From assembly GCA_040376925.1 (NCBI GenBank), contig JBEIPU010000014.1, positions 1 through 39,863 on the forward strand: a stretch of 39,863 nucleotides of DNA, written 5' to 3'. The position numbers and the translations under genes were made by a program. The stretch's first letter is position 1. Every line of letters starts with the position of its first letter. The notes under the pieces were generated by a model. That model was not told the DNA's origin. It did not search any database and saw nothing but the letters and a program-made list of their open reading frames with translations. Shown one piece after another: positions 10,948-19,241 of this stretch. This DNA comes from RAM1 sp040376925 (GTDB lineage Bacteria; Pseudomonadota; Gammaproteobacteria; Burkholderiales; Burkholderiaceae_C).

Positions 10948-11900
10948 GCGAACACAGCAGCGCGGTCGACCTGTCCATCGTGGTACCGGTGTACCGCGAG
11001 GAGGCCAACATCAGGCCGTTTCTCGCGCGTACCGAGGCCGTCATGGCCCGCATGGGCGTGCGCTATGAAATCATTTTTGCGATGGACCCGTCGCCTGACC
11101 GCACCGGGGAAGTGATCCAGGACGAGATTAACCGCAACCCCTGCATCCGCCTGCTGGTGTTCTCACGCCGGTTTGGCCAGCCGGCAGCCACCATGGCGGG
11201 TATCTTCAGCTCGCGCGGCGCCGCGTGCGCGGTGATCGACGTGGACCTGCAGGACCAGCCCGAGCTCATCGCGGACCTGCACGCCAGGCTGGCCGAGGGT
11301 TATGAGGTGGTGTACGCCAAACGGCGCTCGCGCAAGGGCGAAACGCTGGTCAAGCGCGTGATCTCCTGGCTGGGCTATGCGGCCATCAACCGCCTGAGCG
11401 ATGTCCAGATCCCGCGCAATACCGGCGATTTCCGCGTCATGTCCCGCCGCGTGGTCGAAGAGCTGCGCCGGCTCAATGAATCGCACGGCTTTTTGCGCGG
11501 ACTGGTGGCGTATGTCGGCTTCAGGCAGGCGTTTGTGGAATACGACCGCGACGAGCGCTTTGCCGGCGCAGGCAACTACAACCGTTTGACTGGTTCGCTG
11601 AAGATTGGCTTGAACGGGCTGATCAGCTTCAGCAGCCGGCCGCTGCAGCTCATGTCGCTGGCTGGGTTTGTGCTGGCCGGGTTCAGTTTCCTGCTGGGTG
11701 GCTGGTATGTGCTGCAGCGCCTGCTGGGCATGGACCTGACGCCCGGGTTGCCCACCACCGTGCTGGTGATCAGCTTCTTCTCTGGCGTGCAACTGCTGGC
11801 GCTGGGACTCATGGGCGAGTACGTCGGGAGGATTTACGATGAGGTCAAGCGGCGACCGCTTTACATCGTGGACCGCAAGGTCAACTTCGACGGCGAATGA
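10944..11900 (+). CDS. GtrB/DPM-like family 2 glycosyltransferase
   Basis: A 318-residue membrane-anchored GT-A enzyme. The N-terminal domain starts LSIVVPVYREEANI, carries the acidic motif VIDVDLQDQPE (D99, D101, D104) and the typical SRRFGQPAATMAGI. Two C-terminal membrane segments (about 232-256 and 270-292) are as in GtrB and dolichol-phosphate-mannose synthase relatives. Such enzymes move a sugar from an NDP-sugar to undecaprenyl phosphate. The next gene encodes GtrA, the usual partner. Together they point to a sugar, likely the heptose made by the downstream genes, being lipid-linked and flipped. The final transferase may be the polytopic protein at the head of the block; that is inference. 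Confidence 0.9.
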   Translation: MSEHSSAVDLSIVVPVYREEANIRPFLARTEAVMARMGVRYEIIFAMDPSPDRTGEVIQDEINRNPCIRLLVFSRRFGQPAATMAGIFSSRGAACAVIDVDLQDQPELIADLHARLAEGYEVVYAKRRSRKGETLVKRVISWLGYAAINRLSDVQIPRNTGDFRVMSRRVVEELRRLNESHGFLRGLVAYVGFRQAFVEYDRDERFAGAGNYNRLTGSLKIGLNGLISFSSRPLQLMSLAGFVLAGFSFLLGGWYVLQRLLGMDLTPGLPTTVLVISFFSGVQLLALGLMGEYVGRIYDEVKRRPLYIVDRKVNFDGE

Positions 11901-12295
11901 TCATTGTGCGATTCCTGGCGGTTGGCGCCTGCGCCGCCGCGCTGCAGTTTCTGGTGTTGTGGCTGCTGCTGCACGGTGCAGGTCTGCCGTACCAGCCCGC
12001 CACTTTGTTGGCCTATGCCGCGTCGGTCGTGTTCCATTTCCTGGCCAACCGCTATTTCACGTTTCGCGCCAGCACGTCGCCACGCGGTCCGCAGCTGTTG
12101 CGCTATGGCGTGCTGCTGGTGGTCAACGGCGTGCTCACGCTGGGCATCGTGACGGCTTGCGTGGAATGGGCTGGCACCACACCCTATGCCGCCACGCTGG
12201 TGGCCATCGGTGCGACGGTGATGGTGGGCTTTGGGCTCAGCCGCTACTGGGTATTTGCGCCGGTGCCTGCCGGTACTGAAAGATCACATGGATAG
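11897..12295 (+). CDS. GtrA-family membrane protein (putative polyprenyl-phosphate-sugar flippase)
   Basis: A 132-residue protein with four hydrophobic helices and the family feature of an asparagine/aromatic stretch after helix 2 (HFLANRYFTFRA) and a similar one at the end (LSRYWVFAP). GtrA-like proteins are thought to flip undecaprenyl-phosphate sugars across the inner membrane. The ATG overlaps the GT2 stop by 4 bases. The 3' end overlaps the next gene's start by 8 bases. The assignment to family is firm; the flippase activity is family knowledge that is only partly proven. Confidence 0.88.
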   Translation: MIIVRFLAVGACAAALQFLVLWLLLHGAGLPYQPATLLAYAASVVFHFLANRYFTFRASTSPRGPQLLRYGVLLVVNGVLTLGIVTACVEWAGTTPYAATLVAIGATVMVGFGLSRYWVFAPVPAGTERSHG

Positions 12296-13250
12296 ACACT
12301 ACATCGTCACCGGCTGCGCAGGCTTCATCGGCAGCAACCTGACAGACAGGTTGCTCGCCATGGGGCATGCCGTGACCGGTATTGACAACTTCTCCACCGG
12401 CCAGCGCCGCTTCCTGGACGGCGCGCTGGCGCAACCGCGCTTTCGCCTGGTCCAGGCCGACGTCCTGGACCTGGGCAACCTCAAGCAGGCCTTCGCGGGG
12501 GGCACCGACGTCGTGCACCTGGCGGCCAACGCCGACGTGCGCTTTGGCACAGACCATCCGCGGCGCGACCTGGAGCAGAACACCATTGCGACGTACAACG
12601 TGCTGGAGGCCATGCGCGCCAATGGCATCAAGCGCATTGCGTTCTCATCCACCGGCTCGGTGTATGGCGAGGCCAAGGTGATCCCCACGCCCGAGGACGC
12701 GCCTTTCCCGGTACAGACCTCGCTGTACGCGGCGTCCAAGCTGGCCGGTGAGGGCATGATCGCCGCGTACTGCGAGGGCTTTGGCATGCAGGCGTGGATC
12801 TTCCGGTTCGTCTCCATCCTGGGGGAGCGTTACACCCACGGCCATGTGTTTGACTTCTGCAAGCAACTGCAGGACAACCCGGCACGCCTGCGGGTGCTGG
12901 GCAACGGTCGCCAGCGCAAGTCGTACCTGCATGTGCAGGACTGTATCGACGCCATCCTGCTGGCCATGGACCGCGCGCAGGACAAGGTCAACCTGTTCAA
13001 CCTGGGCGTGGACAGCTACTGTGAAGTCAATGACTCGATCGGCTGGATCAGCGCTGCGCTGGGTGTGAACCCGCAGCTGGACTACACCGGCGGCGAGCGC
13101 GGCTGGGTTGGCGACAACCCGTTCATCTACCTGGACACAACCCGCATCCGCGCGCTCGGCTGGACGCCCGCCCACACCATCCAGCAGGGTGTGCAGGCCA
13201 CCGTGGCCTTCCTGCAAGCCAACCCCTGGGTCATGGAGGCGCGCGAATGA
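12288..13250 (+). CDS. NAD-dependent nucleotide-sugar epimerase/dehydratase (extended SDR)
   Basis: A 320-residue enzyme of the GalE/RmlB-like superfamily. The Rossmann motif GCAGFIG (residues 9-15) binds NAD; the catalytic tyrosine and lysine are Y147 and K151 in YAASK, with the serine cluster SSTGSVYGE about 20 residues before. The C-terminal part has the substrate-domain features RKSYLHVQDC and a conserved WGxTP-like stretch (LGWTPAHTI). It likely works on an NDP-sugar, by context a GDP- or ADP-heptose type. The ATG at 12288 is chosen over earlier in-frame codons inside gtrA because the fold begins right there. Confidence 0.88.
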   Translation: MDRHYIVTGCAGFIGSNLTDRLLAMGHAVTGIDNFSTGQRRFLDGALAQPRFRLVQADVLDLGNLKQAFAGGTDVVHLAANADVRFGTDHPRRDLEQNTIATYNVLEAMRANGIKRIAFSSTGSVYGEAKVIPTPEDAPFPVQTSLYAASKLAGEGMIAAYCEGFGMQAWIFRFVSILGERYTHGHVFDFCKQLQDNPARLRVLGNGRQRKSYLHVQDCIDAILLAMDRAQDKVNLFNLGVDSYCEVNDSIGWISAALGVNPQLDYTGGERGWVGDNPFIYLDTTRIRALGWTPAHTIQQGVQATVAFLQANPWVMEARE

Positions 13251-14542
13251 AAATCGCGGTACTGGGCCTGTGGCACCTGGGGTCAGTGACCGCAGCCTGC
13301 CTGGCGTCGCTGGGCCACGACGTGACTGGCGTGGACGAAGACGCCAGTGTGGTTGCGGGGCTGGCAGCCGCAAAGCCGCCGGTGTTTGAGCCCGGCCTGG
13401 CCGAGCTGGTAGCCAGCGGGGTGCAGGCGGGCAAGCTGCGGTTCACGGCCCGGGCGGCGGACATCGCGCCCGATACTGACGTGGTCTGGGTGACGTACGA
13501 CACCCCGGTGGACGCTGACGACCAGGCAGACGTGCAATTTGTGTTGTCACGGGTCACGGGCATGCTGCCGGCGCTGCCGACAGGTGTGACCGTGCTGGTG
13601 TCGTCGCAGTTGCCGGCGGGTTCCATCCGCCGGCTGGAGCAGGCCGCGGCGCACCTGGGCGCTCGCGCGCCAGGCTTTGCCTGCTCGCCCGAAAACCTGC
13701 GCCTGGGCAAGGCGCTGGATGTATTCCTCAAGCCCGACCGGATCGTCGTGGGGGTGCGTGGTGAGCCTCACCGCGCGCGCATCGACGCCATGCTGCAGCC
13801 GCTGGGCGCCCGCATCGAATGGATGTCGGTGGAATCGGCCGAGATGACAAAGCACGCGATCAATGCCTTTCTGGCCACTTCCGTGGTGTTTGCCAACGAG
13901 CTGGCCGCCATCTGCGAGCACCTGGGCGCGGACGCCAAGGAGGTCGAGCGCGGCCTGAAGTCCGAATCGCGCATCGGGCCCAAGGCCTATCTGTCGCCGG
14001 GTGGCGCCTTTGCGGGCGGCACGCTGGCGCGCGATGTGGAGTTTTTGACCACGCTGGGCGCGGCGCACGGCGTACCCACCGCCATGCTGGGCTCCATCCG
14101 GGCCAGCAACGTTGCGCACAAGCAATGGGCGGCCCGGCGGCTGGCCTCGCTGCTGGGGCCGCTGAGCGGGCGCGTGATTGCCATCTGGGGCATGACCTAC
14201 AAGCCGGGCACCAGCACGCTGCGCCGGTCCATGGCCGTGGAGCTGTGCGACCACCTGCTGGCGCAAGGCGCCATGGTGGTGGCGCATGACCCGCAGGCGG
14301 AAGACTTTCCGGCCCGGTGGCAAGGCCGGGTGACACGCGTGAATGCACCGATGGACGCCTTGGCGAACGCTGATGCCCTGGTGCTCGCCACCCCGTGGCC
14401 TGCCTATCGCGAGGTGGATGCACCCCCACCCGGCAAGCGCGATCTGGTGGTGGTGGATGCAGACCGGTTCCTGCAGGCCTGGCGCGGTACGCCCGGGGTG
14501 CGCCATGTTGCGGTGGGCTCGCCCGCGCAGGAGGCGCCATGA
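13247..14542 (+). CDS. UDP-glucose/GDP-mannose dehydrogenase-like protein lacking the catalytic cysteine
   Basis: A 431-residue protein with the three-domain plan of nucleotide-sugar 6-dehydrogenases: NAD domain (MKIAVLGLWHLGS), central helix domain with K202 and N206 (EMTKHAINAFLATS), and C-terminal domain (WGMTYKPGTSTLRRS). In active four-electron members the central loop reads GGSCxPKD with the nucleophilic cysteine. Here the matching loop is FAGGTLARD, so threonine (T259, codon 14021-14023) replaces cysteine while the aspartate (D263) stays. The thiohemiacetal route to a uronic acid is therefore not expected. It may oxidise an alcohol once, reversibly, to an aldehyde or ketone. Both neighbours overlap it by 4 bases. 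Confidence 0.85.
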   Translation: MKIAVLGLWHLGSVTAACLASLGHDVTGVDEDASVVAGLAAAKPPVFEPGLAELVASGVQAGKLRFTARAADIAPDTDVVWVTYDTPVDADDQADVQFVLSRVTGMLPALPTGVTVLVSSQLPAGSIRRLEQAAAHLGARAPGFACSPENLRLGKALDVFLKPDRIVVGVRGEPHRARIDAMLQPLGARIEWMSVESAEMTKHAINAFLATSVVFANELAAICEHLGADAKEVERGLKSESRIGPKAYLSPGGAFAGGTLARDVEFLTTLGAAHGVPTAMLGSIRASNVAHKQWAARRLASLLGPLSGRVIAIWGMTYKPGTSTLRRSMAVELCDHLLAQGAMVVAHDPQAEDFPARWQGRVTRVNAPMDALANADALVLATPWPAYREVDAPPPGKRDLVVVDADRFLQAWRGTPGVRHVAVGSPAQEAP

Positions 14543-15417
14543 CGGACCGCATGCTGGCGGGCCGCACGGCCATCGTCACCGGCGCCAGCCAGGGGCTGGG
14601 GCGGGCGATTGCGCAGCGTTACGTAGAGGCGGGCGCATCGGTTCTGCTGTGCGCGCGGCAGGCGGGCCTGTTGCAGCAGGCCCGCGATGATCTGGCTGCA
14701 CAGGCAGGTCCGGGCCAGGCGGTGCAAGCCATGGCGGCCGACGTATCCAGCCCGGCCGATGCTCTGGCTCTGGCTCAGGAGGCGCTGGCCATGACAGGCC
14801 GCATCGACATCCTGGTGAACAACGCGGGCGTCTATGGTCCCATGGGCCCGATTGAAGACGTGGACTGGGCCGAATGGGTCCGCGCGCTGGAAATCAACAT
14901 CCAGGGCTCGGTGCTGATGTGCCGCGCTGTGCTGCCGGCCATGAAGGCGCAGGGCGCGGGCAAGATCATCCAGCTGTCGGGCGGGGGGGCCACCAACCCC
15001 ATGCCGCGCATCAGTGCCTATGCGGTTTCCAAGGCGGCCATTGTGCGGTTTGCAGAATCGCTGGCGCTGGAAGTAGCCGCCTTCGGCATTGACGTCAATG
15101 CCATCGCCCCGGGGGCGCTCAACACGGCCATGCTGGACCAGGTGCTGGCGGCAGGCCCCGACAAGGTGGGCCGCGACTTTTACGATCGGTCCGTCAAGCA
15201 GCAGGAAACCGGCGGGGCCGGCCTGCAGCCCGGCGTCAACCTCGCGCTGTTTTTGGCCAGCAGCGCCAGCAACGGCATCACCGGCCGCCTGATCAGCGCG
15301 GTGTGGGACCACTGGGCGCAATGGCCGCAGCATGTCAAAGAACTTGCCGCCAGCGATGCCTACACGCTGCGGCGCATTGCCGGGCGCGACCGCGGCCTGG
15401 ATTGGGGAGACAAATGA
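14539..15417 (+). CDS. Short-chain dehydrogenase/reductase
   Basis: A 292-residue classical SDR. Cofactor motif TGASQGLG (14-21), NNAG near residue 94, and catalytic S147, Y161 and K165 (YAVSK) are all present. The Ala/Arg-rich loop after the second strand (CARQ) hints at NADPH, but this is weak. The tail is about 40 residues longer than the core and ends LDWGDK. Overlaps with both neighbours by 4 bases place it inside the heptose operon, where it may reduce a keto-sugar made by the upstream dehydrogenase-like protein or epimerase. Substrate unproven. Confidence 0.88.
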   Translation: MTDRMLAGRTAIVTGASQGLGRAIAQRYVEAGASVLLCARQAGLLQQARDDLAAQAGPGQAVQAMAADVSSPADALALAQEALAMTGRIDILVNNAGVYGPMGPIEDVDWAEWVRALEINIQGSVLMCRAVLPAMKAQGAGKIIQLSGGGATNPMPRISAYAVSKAAIVRFAESLALEVAAFGIDVNAIAPGALNTAMLDQVLAAGPDKVGRDFYDRSVKQQETGGAGLQPGVNLALFLASSASNGITGRLISAVWDHWAQWPQHVKELAASDAYTLRRIAGRDRGLDWGDK

Positions 15418-16409
15418 CCACGAACCAGCCGTTGGGTATAGGCATCATCGGTTGTGGGTTGATCGGGCAAAAGCGCGCGCAGGCGCTGGGGCCCGGCGCC
15501 CGTCTGGTGGCCTGCGCCGACACCCAGCTGGAGCGGGCGCAGCGCCTGGCCCAACCTGTCGGCGCCTTGGCAACCACCAATTGGCGCGAACTGCTGGCCC
15601 TGCCGCAGGTGACGGCCGTCGTGGTGAGCACGCTGCACGACTCGCTGGCGGAGATCACGCTCGCGGCGGTGGAGGCCGGCAAGCATGTGCTGGTCGAAAA
15701 ACCCGCGGCGCGCACGCCAGAAGAACTGCTGCCCGTGATCGACGCCGCGCGCCGGGTCGGCGTGTGCGTGCGGGTGGGCTTCAACCACCGTTACCACCGC
15801 GCCTTCCGGCAGGCCCGCGCCATTTTCGAGTCCGGCGCCCTGGGCGAGCTCATGTTTGTGCGGGCCCGTTACGGCCACGGGGGCCGTCTGGGGTACGACC
15901 GCGAGTGGCGCGCCGACCCTGTGCTGTCGGGTGGCGGCGAGCTGATCGACCAGGGCCCGCACCTGATCGACCTGTCGCGCTGGTTCCTGGGCGAATTCAC
16001 CTCGGTCGAAGGCTTTGCCCACACCTACTTCTGGGACATGCCGGTGGATGACAACGGCTTCATGCTGCTGAAGACCGCGAAAAAGCAGGCCGCGTTCCTG
16101 CATGCGTCATGCACGGAGTGGAAGAATCTGTTCTCCATGGAAATCTACGGGCGTGACGGCAAGCTGGAAATCAGCGGCCTGGGCGGCAGCTACGGCGTGG
16201 AGCGCCTGACGCACTACCGCATGCTCGCTCAGATGGGCCCGCCGGAAACCACGTCGTGGGAATACCCGATGGCCGACGATTCCTGGGCGGTGGAACTGCA
16301 GGAGTTTTGCCAGGACATTGCGCTGTCCCGCCAGCCGTCTGCCGGCCTTGATGACGCGCTGGCCGCGCTGAAAATCGTTCAACAGATCTACAGGATGTCC
16401 AAGCCATGA
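15414..16409 (+). CDS. Gfo/Idh/MocA family oxidoreductase
   Basis: A 331-residue NAD(P)-dependent sugar oxidoreductase. The N-terminal Rossmann motif is GIIGCGLIGQKR (residues 8-19); EKPAARTPEE near residue 98 is the family EKP motif; the C-terminal sheet domain includes GGGELIDQGPHLIDLSRW, holding the usual DxGxHxxD-like catalytic stretch with H near 184. Members reduce or oxidise ring hydroxyls of sugars and inositols, often NDP-sugars. It begins with ATGA overlapping the SDR stop and ends overlapping the kinase gene. With the SDR and the Cys-less dehydrogenase there are three redox enzymes in a row, which suggests a modified heptose rather than a plain one. Confidence 0.9.
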   Translation: MTTNQPLGIGIIGCGLIGQKRAQALGPGARLVACADTQLERAQRLAQPVGALATTNWRELLALPQVTAVVVSTLHDSLAEITLAAVEAGKHVLVEKPAARTPEELLPVIDAARRVGVCVRVGFNHRYHRAFRQARAIFESGALGELMFVRARYGHGGRLGYDREWRADPVLSGGGELIDQGPHLIDLSRWFLGEFTSVEGFAHTYFWDMPVDDNGFMLLKTAKKQAAFLHASCTEWKNLFSMEIYGRDGKLEISGLGGSYGVERLTHYRMLAQMGPPETTSWEYPMADDSWAVELQEFCQDIALSRQPSAGLDDALAALKIVQQIYRMSKP

Positions 16410-17389
16410 TCATTGCGCGCAGCCCCTTGCGCATCACGCTGGGCGGTGGCGGCACCGACCTGCCGTCGTACTACCGGGACCATGAGGGTTTCCTGGTGTC
16501 CGCCGCCATCGACAAGTACGTCTACGTGACGGTGATGCGGCCGTTCAAGCCCGGCATTTACCTGAAGTATTCGCAGCTGGAGCAGGTGGACGAGATCGCC
16601 CAGGTCAAGCACCCGATCATCCGCGAGACGCTGTCGCTCATGGGGGTGCGCACGCCACAGGTGGAAATCACCACGCTGGCCGACATCCCCTCGGGCACCG
16701 GGTTGGGATCGTCGGGCAGCTTTACCACGGCGCTGCTCAAGGCCATGCATTCCCATCGCAAGCGCCATCTGCACCAGGAGGAGCTGGCGGAGCTCGCCTG
16801 CCACATCGAGATCGACCGCCTGGGCGAGCCCATCGGCAAGCAGGACCAGTACATCGCGGCCATCGGGGGGCTGACCTGCTTTACCTTCCACAAGGACGAC
16901 CGCGTCACCGCCGTGCCGCTGAAGGTGGGCATGGATACGCTGTTTGACCTGGAAGACAACCTGCTGCTGTTCTTCACGGGCTTTTCGCGCAGCGCCGGCA
17001 GCATCCTGAAAGACCAGAACAGCCGCACCCAGGACAGCGACGCGGACATGCTGAAGAACCTGCACTACGTCAAGGAGCTCGGCTACCGCAGCAAGGACGC
17101 GCTGGAATCGGGTAACCCGGCACTGTTCGGCGAACTGATGCACGAGCACTGGGAACACAAAAAGCGCCGCTCGGGCGGCATGAGCAACCCGCAGATCGAC
17201 CAGTGGTACAGCCTGGGCATGGCCAACGGTGCGGTAGGCGGCAAGCTGGTGGGCGCGGGCGGCGGCGGCTTTTTGATGTTCTATGCACATGACCGCAACA
17301 AGCTGCGCCACACCATGGCGGCAGCCGGGCTGGAAGAAGTGCGGTTCCGTTTTGACTTTGAAGGCACGAAAGTCGTGCTGTCGTCCTGA
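16406..17389 (+). CDS. hddA: GHMP kinase, D-glycero-D-manno-heptose 7-phosphate kinase type
   Basis: A 327-residue GHMP-superfamily kinase. It has RSPLRITLGGGGTDLPSYY at the N-terminus, the ATP loop IPSGTGLGSSGS (94-105), and the C-terminal GGKLVGAGGGGFLMFY motif. This pattern is that of HddA/WcbL, which phosphorylates C1 of D-glycero-D-manno-heptose 7-phosphate to the 1,7-bisphosphate in the GDP-heptose route. The next three genes encode an HddC-like nucleotidyltransferase, GmhA and GmhB, the remaining steps of that route, so the assignment is well supported by context. The anomer made cannot be read from sequence. Confidence 0.9.
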   Translation: MIIARSPLRITLGGGGTDLPSYYRDHEGFLVSAAIDKYVYVTVMRPFKPGIYLKYSQLEQVDEIAQVKHPIIRETLSLMGVRTPQVEITTLADIPSGTGLGSSGSFTTALLKAMHSHRKRHLHQEELAELACHIEIDRLGEPIGKQDQYIAAIGGLTCFTFHKDDRVTAVPLKVGMDTLFDLEDNLLLFFTGFSRSAGSILKDQNSRTQDSDADMLKNLHYVKELGYRSKDALESGNPALFGELMHEHWEHKKRRSGGMSNPQIDQWYSLGMANGAVGGKLVGAGGGGFLMFYAHDRNKLRHTMAAAGLEEVRFRFDFEGTKVVLSS

Positions 17390-17392
17390 GCC

Positions 17393-18094
17393 ATGCTGCC
17401 TGTAGCCATCCTGGCGGGCGGACTGGCCACGCGCCTGCACCCCATCACCCACACCATACCCAAGGCGCTGGTGGAGGTGGCGGGCCGCCCGTTCATCGAC
17501 TGGCAGCTGCGCCAGTTGCGCTCCGAGGGCGCGGACCGGGTGTGCATCTGCGCGGGCTTTCTGGGCGAGCAGGTACAGGCGTTTGTGGGCGATGGCGCGC
17601 GCTGGGGGCTGTCGGTCACGTTCAGTTTTGACGGGCCGCTGTTGCTGGGGACCGGCGGCGCGCTGCGGCAGGCCGCGGCGCAGCTGGGCGATGCCTTCTT
17701 TGTCCTGTATGGCGACTCCTACCTGCCAGTGAACTTTGCGGCCGTGCAGGCGGACTTTCACCGCCAGTCCTTGCCGGCGCTCATGACCGTGCTCAAAAAC
17801 AACGGGCAATGGGACCGCAGCAATGTGGAATTCACGCAGGGCCGGCTTGTCGAATACAACAAGCGCGCGCCCCACGCCGCGATGGCCTACATTGACTACG
17901 GCCTGGGGGTGCTGCGTGCCGATGTGCTGCACACGCGGCCTGCAGGTGAGGCTTTTGATCTTGCCGACACCTATCACGAGCTGTCGGTGAAAGGGCAGCT
18001 TGCGGGCCATGAAGTATTTGAACGTTTTTATGAAATAGGCTCTCACCAGGGCCTGCGCGAGACCGCCGACTATCTGCGAAAGGAAAGCACCTGA
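17393..18094 (+). CDS. Nucleotidyltransferase (HddC/WcbM-like sugar-1-phosphate guanylyl/nucleotidyl transferase)
   Basis: A 233-residue single-domain NTP transferase with the signature LAGGLATRLHPITHTIPKALVEVAGRPF (read in two parts: residues 7-17 and 18-34) that binds NTP and Mg, and the metal-binding FVLYGDSYL near residue 107. Compared with the usual GGxGTRL motif, the third glycine is alanine (GGLATRL), which is also seen in HddC-type enzymes. It should join a nucleotide, probably GMP, to heptose 1-phosphate. It starts 3 bases after the kinase stop, and its own stop overlaps the gmhA ATG (TGATG). Confidence 0.87.
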   Translation: MLPVAILAGGLATRLHPITHTIPKALVEVAGRPFIDWQLRQLRSEGADRVCICAGFLGEQVQAFVGDGARWGLSVTFSFDGPLLLGTGGALRQAAAQLGDAFFVLYGDSYLPVNFAAVQADFHRQSLPALMTVLKNNGQWDRSNVEFTQGRLVEYNKRAPHAAMAYIDYGLGVLRADVLHTRPAGEAFDLADTYHELSVKGQLAGHEVFERFYEIGSHQGLRETADYLRKEST

Positions 18095-18693
18095 TGTCGT
18101 ACGCCCAACAACATGTCAATGAAGCCATCGCCATCCTGCAACAGCTGGATGTGGGCGCTGTCGAGAAAATGGCCGACCTGCTGGCCGGCATCAAGCACGA
18201 CGGCGGGCGCATCTTCTTCCTGGGCGTAGGCGGCAGCGCGGGCAACTGTTCGCATGCCGTCAATGACTTCCGCAAGATCGTGGGCATCGAGTCCTATGCA
18301 CCGACCGACAACGTCTCGGAGCTGACCGCACGCACCAACGACGAGGGCTGGGCCACGGTGTTCGTGGAATGGCTGAAGATCAGCAAGCTCACTGCACGCG
18401 ACGCCATCTTCATCTTCTCGGTGGGCGGCGGCAACCTGGAAAAGAACATCAGCCCCAACCTGGTCATGGCGCTGCAGTACGCCAAAACCGTCGGCGCGCG
18501 CATCACCGGCGTGGTGGGGCGCGACGGCGGCTACACCGCGACGGTGGCCGACGCCTGCGTGATCGTGCCCACCGTCAACCCGGACAACATCACCCCGCAC
18601 TCTGAAGCCTTTCAGGCCGTGGTGTGGCACCTGCTGGTGTCCCACCCCAAGCTCAAGGCCAACCAGACCAAGTGGGAATCGGCCGTCCGGTGA
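18094..18693 (+). CDS. gmhA: SIS-domain sedoheptulose 7-phosphate isomerase
   Basis: A 199-residue protein of normal GmhA length. The sugar-phosphate loop is GVGGSAGNCSH (44-54), followed by the second phosphate loop IFSVGGGN near residue 110 and the C-terminal metal helix SEAFQAVVWHLL. GmhA turns sedoheptulose 7-phosphate into D-glycero-D-manno-heptose 7-phosphate, the entry point of heptose synthesis. The C-terminal helix differs in spacing from the classic Q-x7-H zinc pattern of E. coli GmhA (glutamate in place of the glutamine), so the paralogue may be specialised. It sits between the nucleotidyltransferase and GmhB genes with 1-bp and 4-bp overlaps. Confidence 0.87.
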   Translation: MSYAQQHVNEAIAILQQLDVGAVEKMADLLAGIKHDGGRIFFLGVGGSAGNCSHAVNDFRKIVGIESYAPTDNVSELTARTNDEGWATVFVEWLKISKLTARDAIFIFSVGGGNLEKNISPNLVMALQYAKTVGARITGVVGRDGGYTATVADACVIVPTVNPDNITPHSEAFQAVVWHLLVSHPKLKANQTKWESAVR

Positions 18694-19241
18694 GCGGCAT
18701 GCGCAGGCGCGCTGTCTTCCTGGACCGCGACGGCGTCATCAACCGGGCGCTGGTGCGTGACGGCAAGCCGTATCCGCCGGCCGGCGTGGCCGAGCTGGAG
18801 GTGTTGCCCGGCGTGGCTGACGCGCTGGGTGAACTGCACAGGGCCGGCTTCCTGCTGATCGTGGTGACCAACCAGCCCGATGTAGCCCGGGGCACCACCC
18901 CGCGCGAGACCGTGGAAGCCATCAACGGCCAACTGGCAGCCCTTTTGCCGATCACTGAATTTCGCACCTGCTTTCATGACAGCGCTGACGGGTGCGATTG
19001 CCGCAAGCCGCGGCCCGGGGCGCTGCTGGCAGCAGCGCGTGAGCATGGCATTGACCTGGCTGCCAGCTACATGGTGGGCGACCGCTGGCGCGACACCGAG
19101 GCCGGCGCCAGCGCGGGCTGCAAGACATTCTTCGTGGACTATGCTTACGACGAAAAGCAGCCCGAGGCGTTCGACTACAGGGTGGCCTCACTGGCCGAGG
19201 CTGCCCGGATCATCTTGAAACTACAGGAAGCACCAACGTGA
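18690..19241 (+). CDS. gmhB: D-glycero-alpha/beta-D-manno-heptose-1,7-bisphosphate 7-phosphatase
   Basis: A HAD-superfamily phosphatase of 183 residues. The nucleophile motif is FLDRDGVINR (D12, D14), motif II VVTNQPDVARG, and the family zinc cluster CFHDSADGCDCRKPRPG with three cysteines and a histidine, followed by MVGDRWRDTEAG (motif IV). It removes the 7-phosphate from heptose 1,7-bisphosphate. The GTG at 18690 overlaps the gmhA stop in the GTGA pattern used elsewhere in the operon; ATG at 18699 is an equally possible start and gives the more usual MRRRAVFLD opening. The 3' end overlaps the transaldolase GTG by 4 bases. Confidence 0.9.
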   Translation: MSGMRRRAVFLDRDGVINRALVRDGKPYPPAGVAELEVLPGVADALGELHRAGFLLIVVTNQPDVARGTTPRETVEAINGQLAALLPITEFRTCFHDSADGCDCRKPRPGALLAAAREHGIDLAASYMVGDRWRDTEAGASAGCKTFFVDYAYDEKQPEAFDYRVASLAEAARIILKLQEAPT

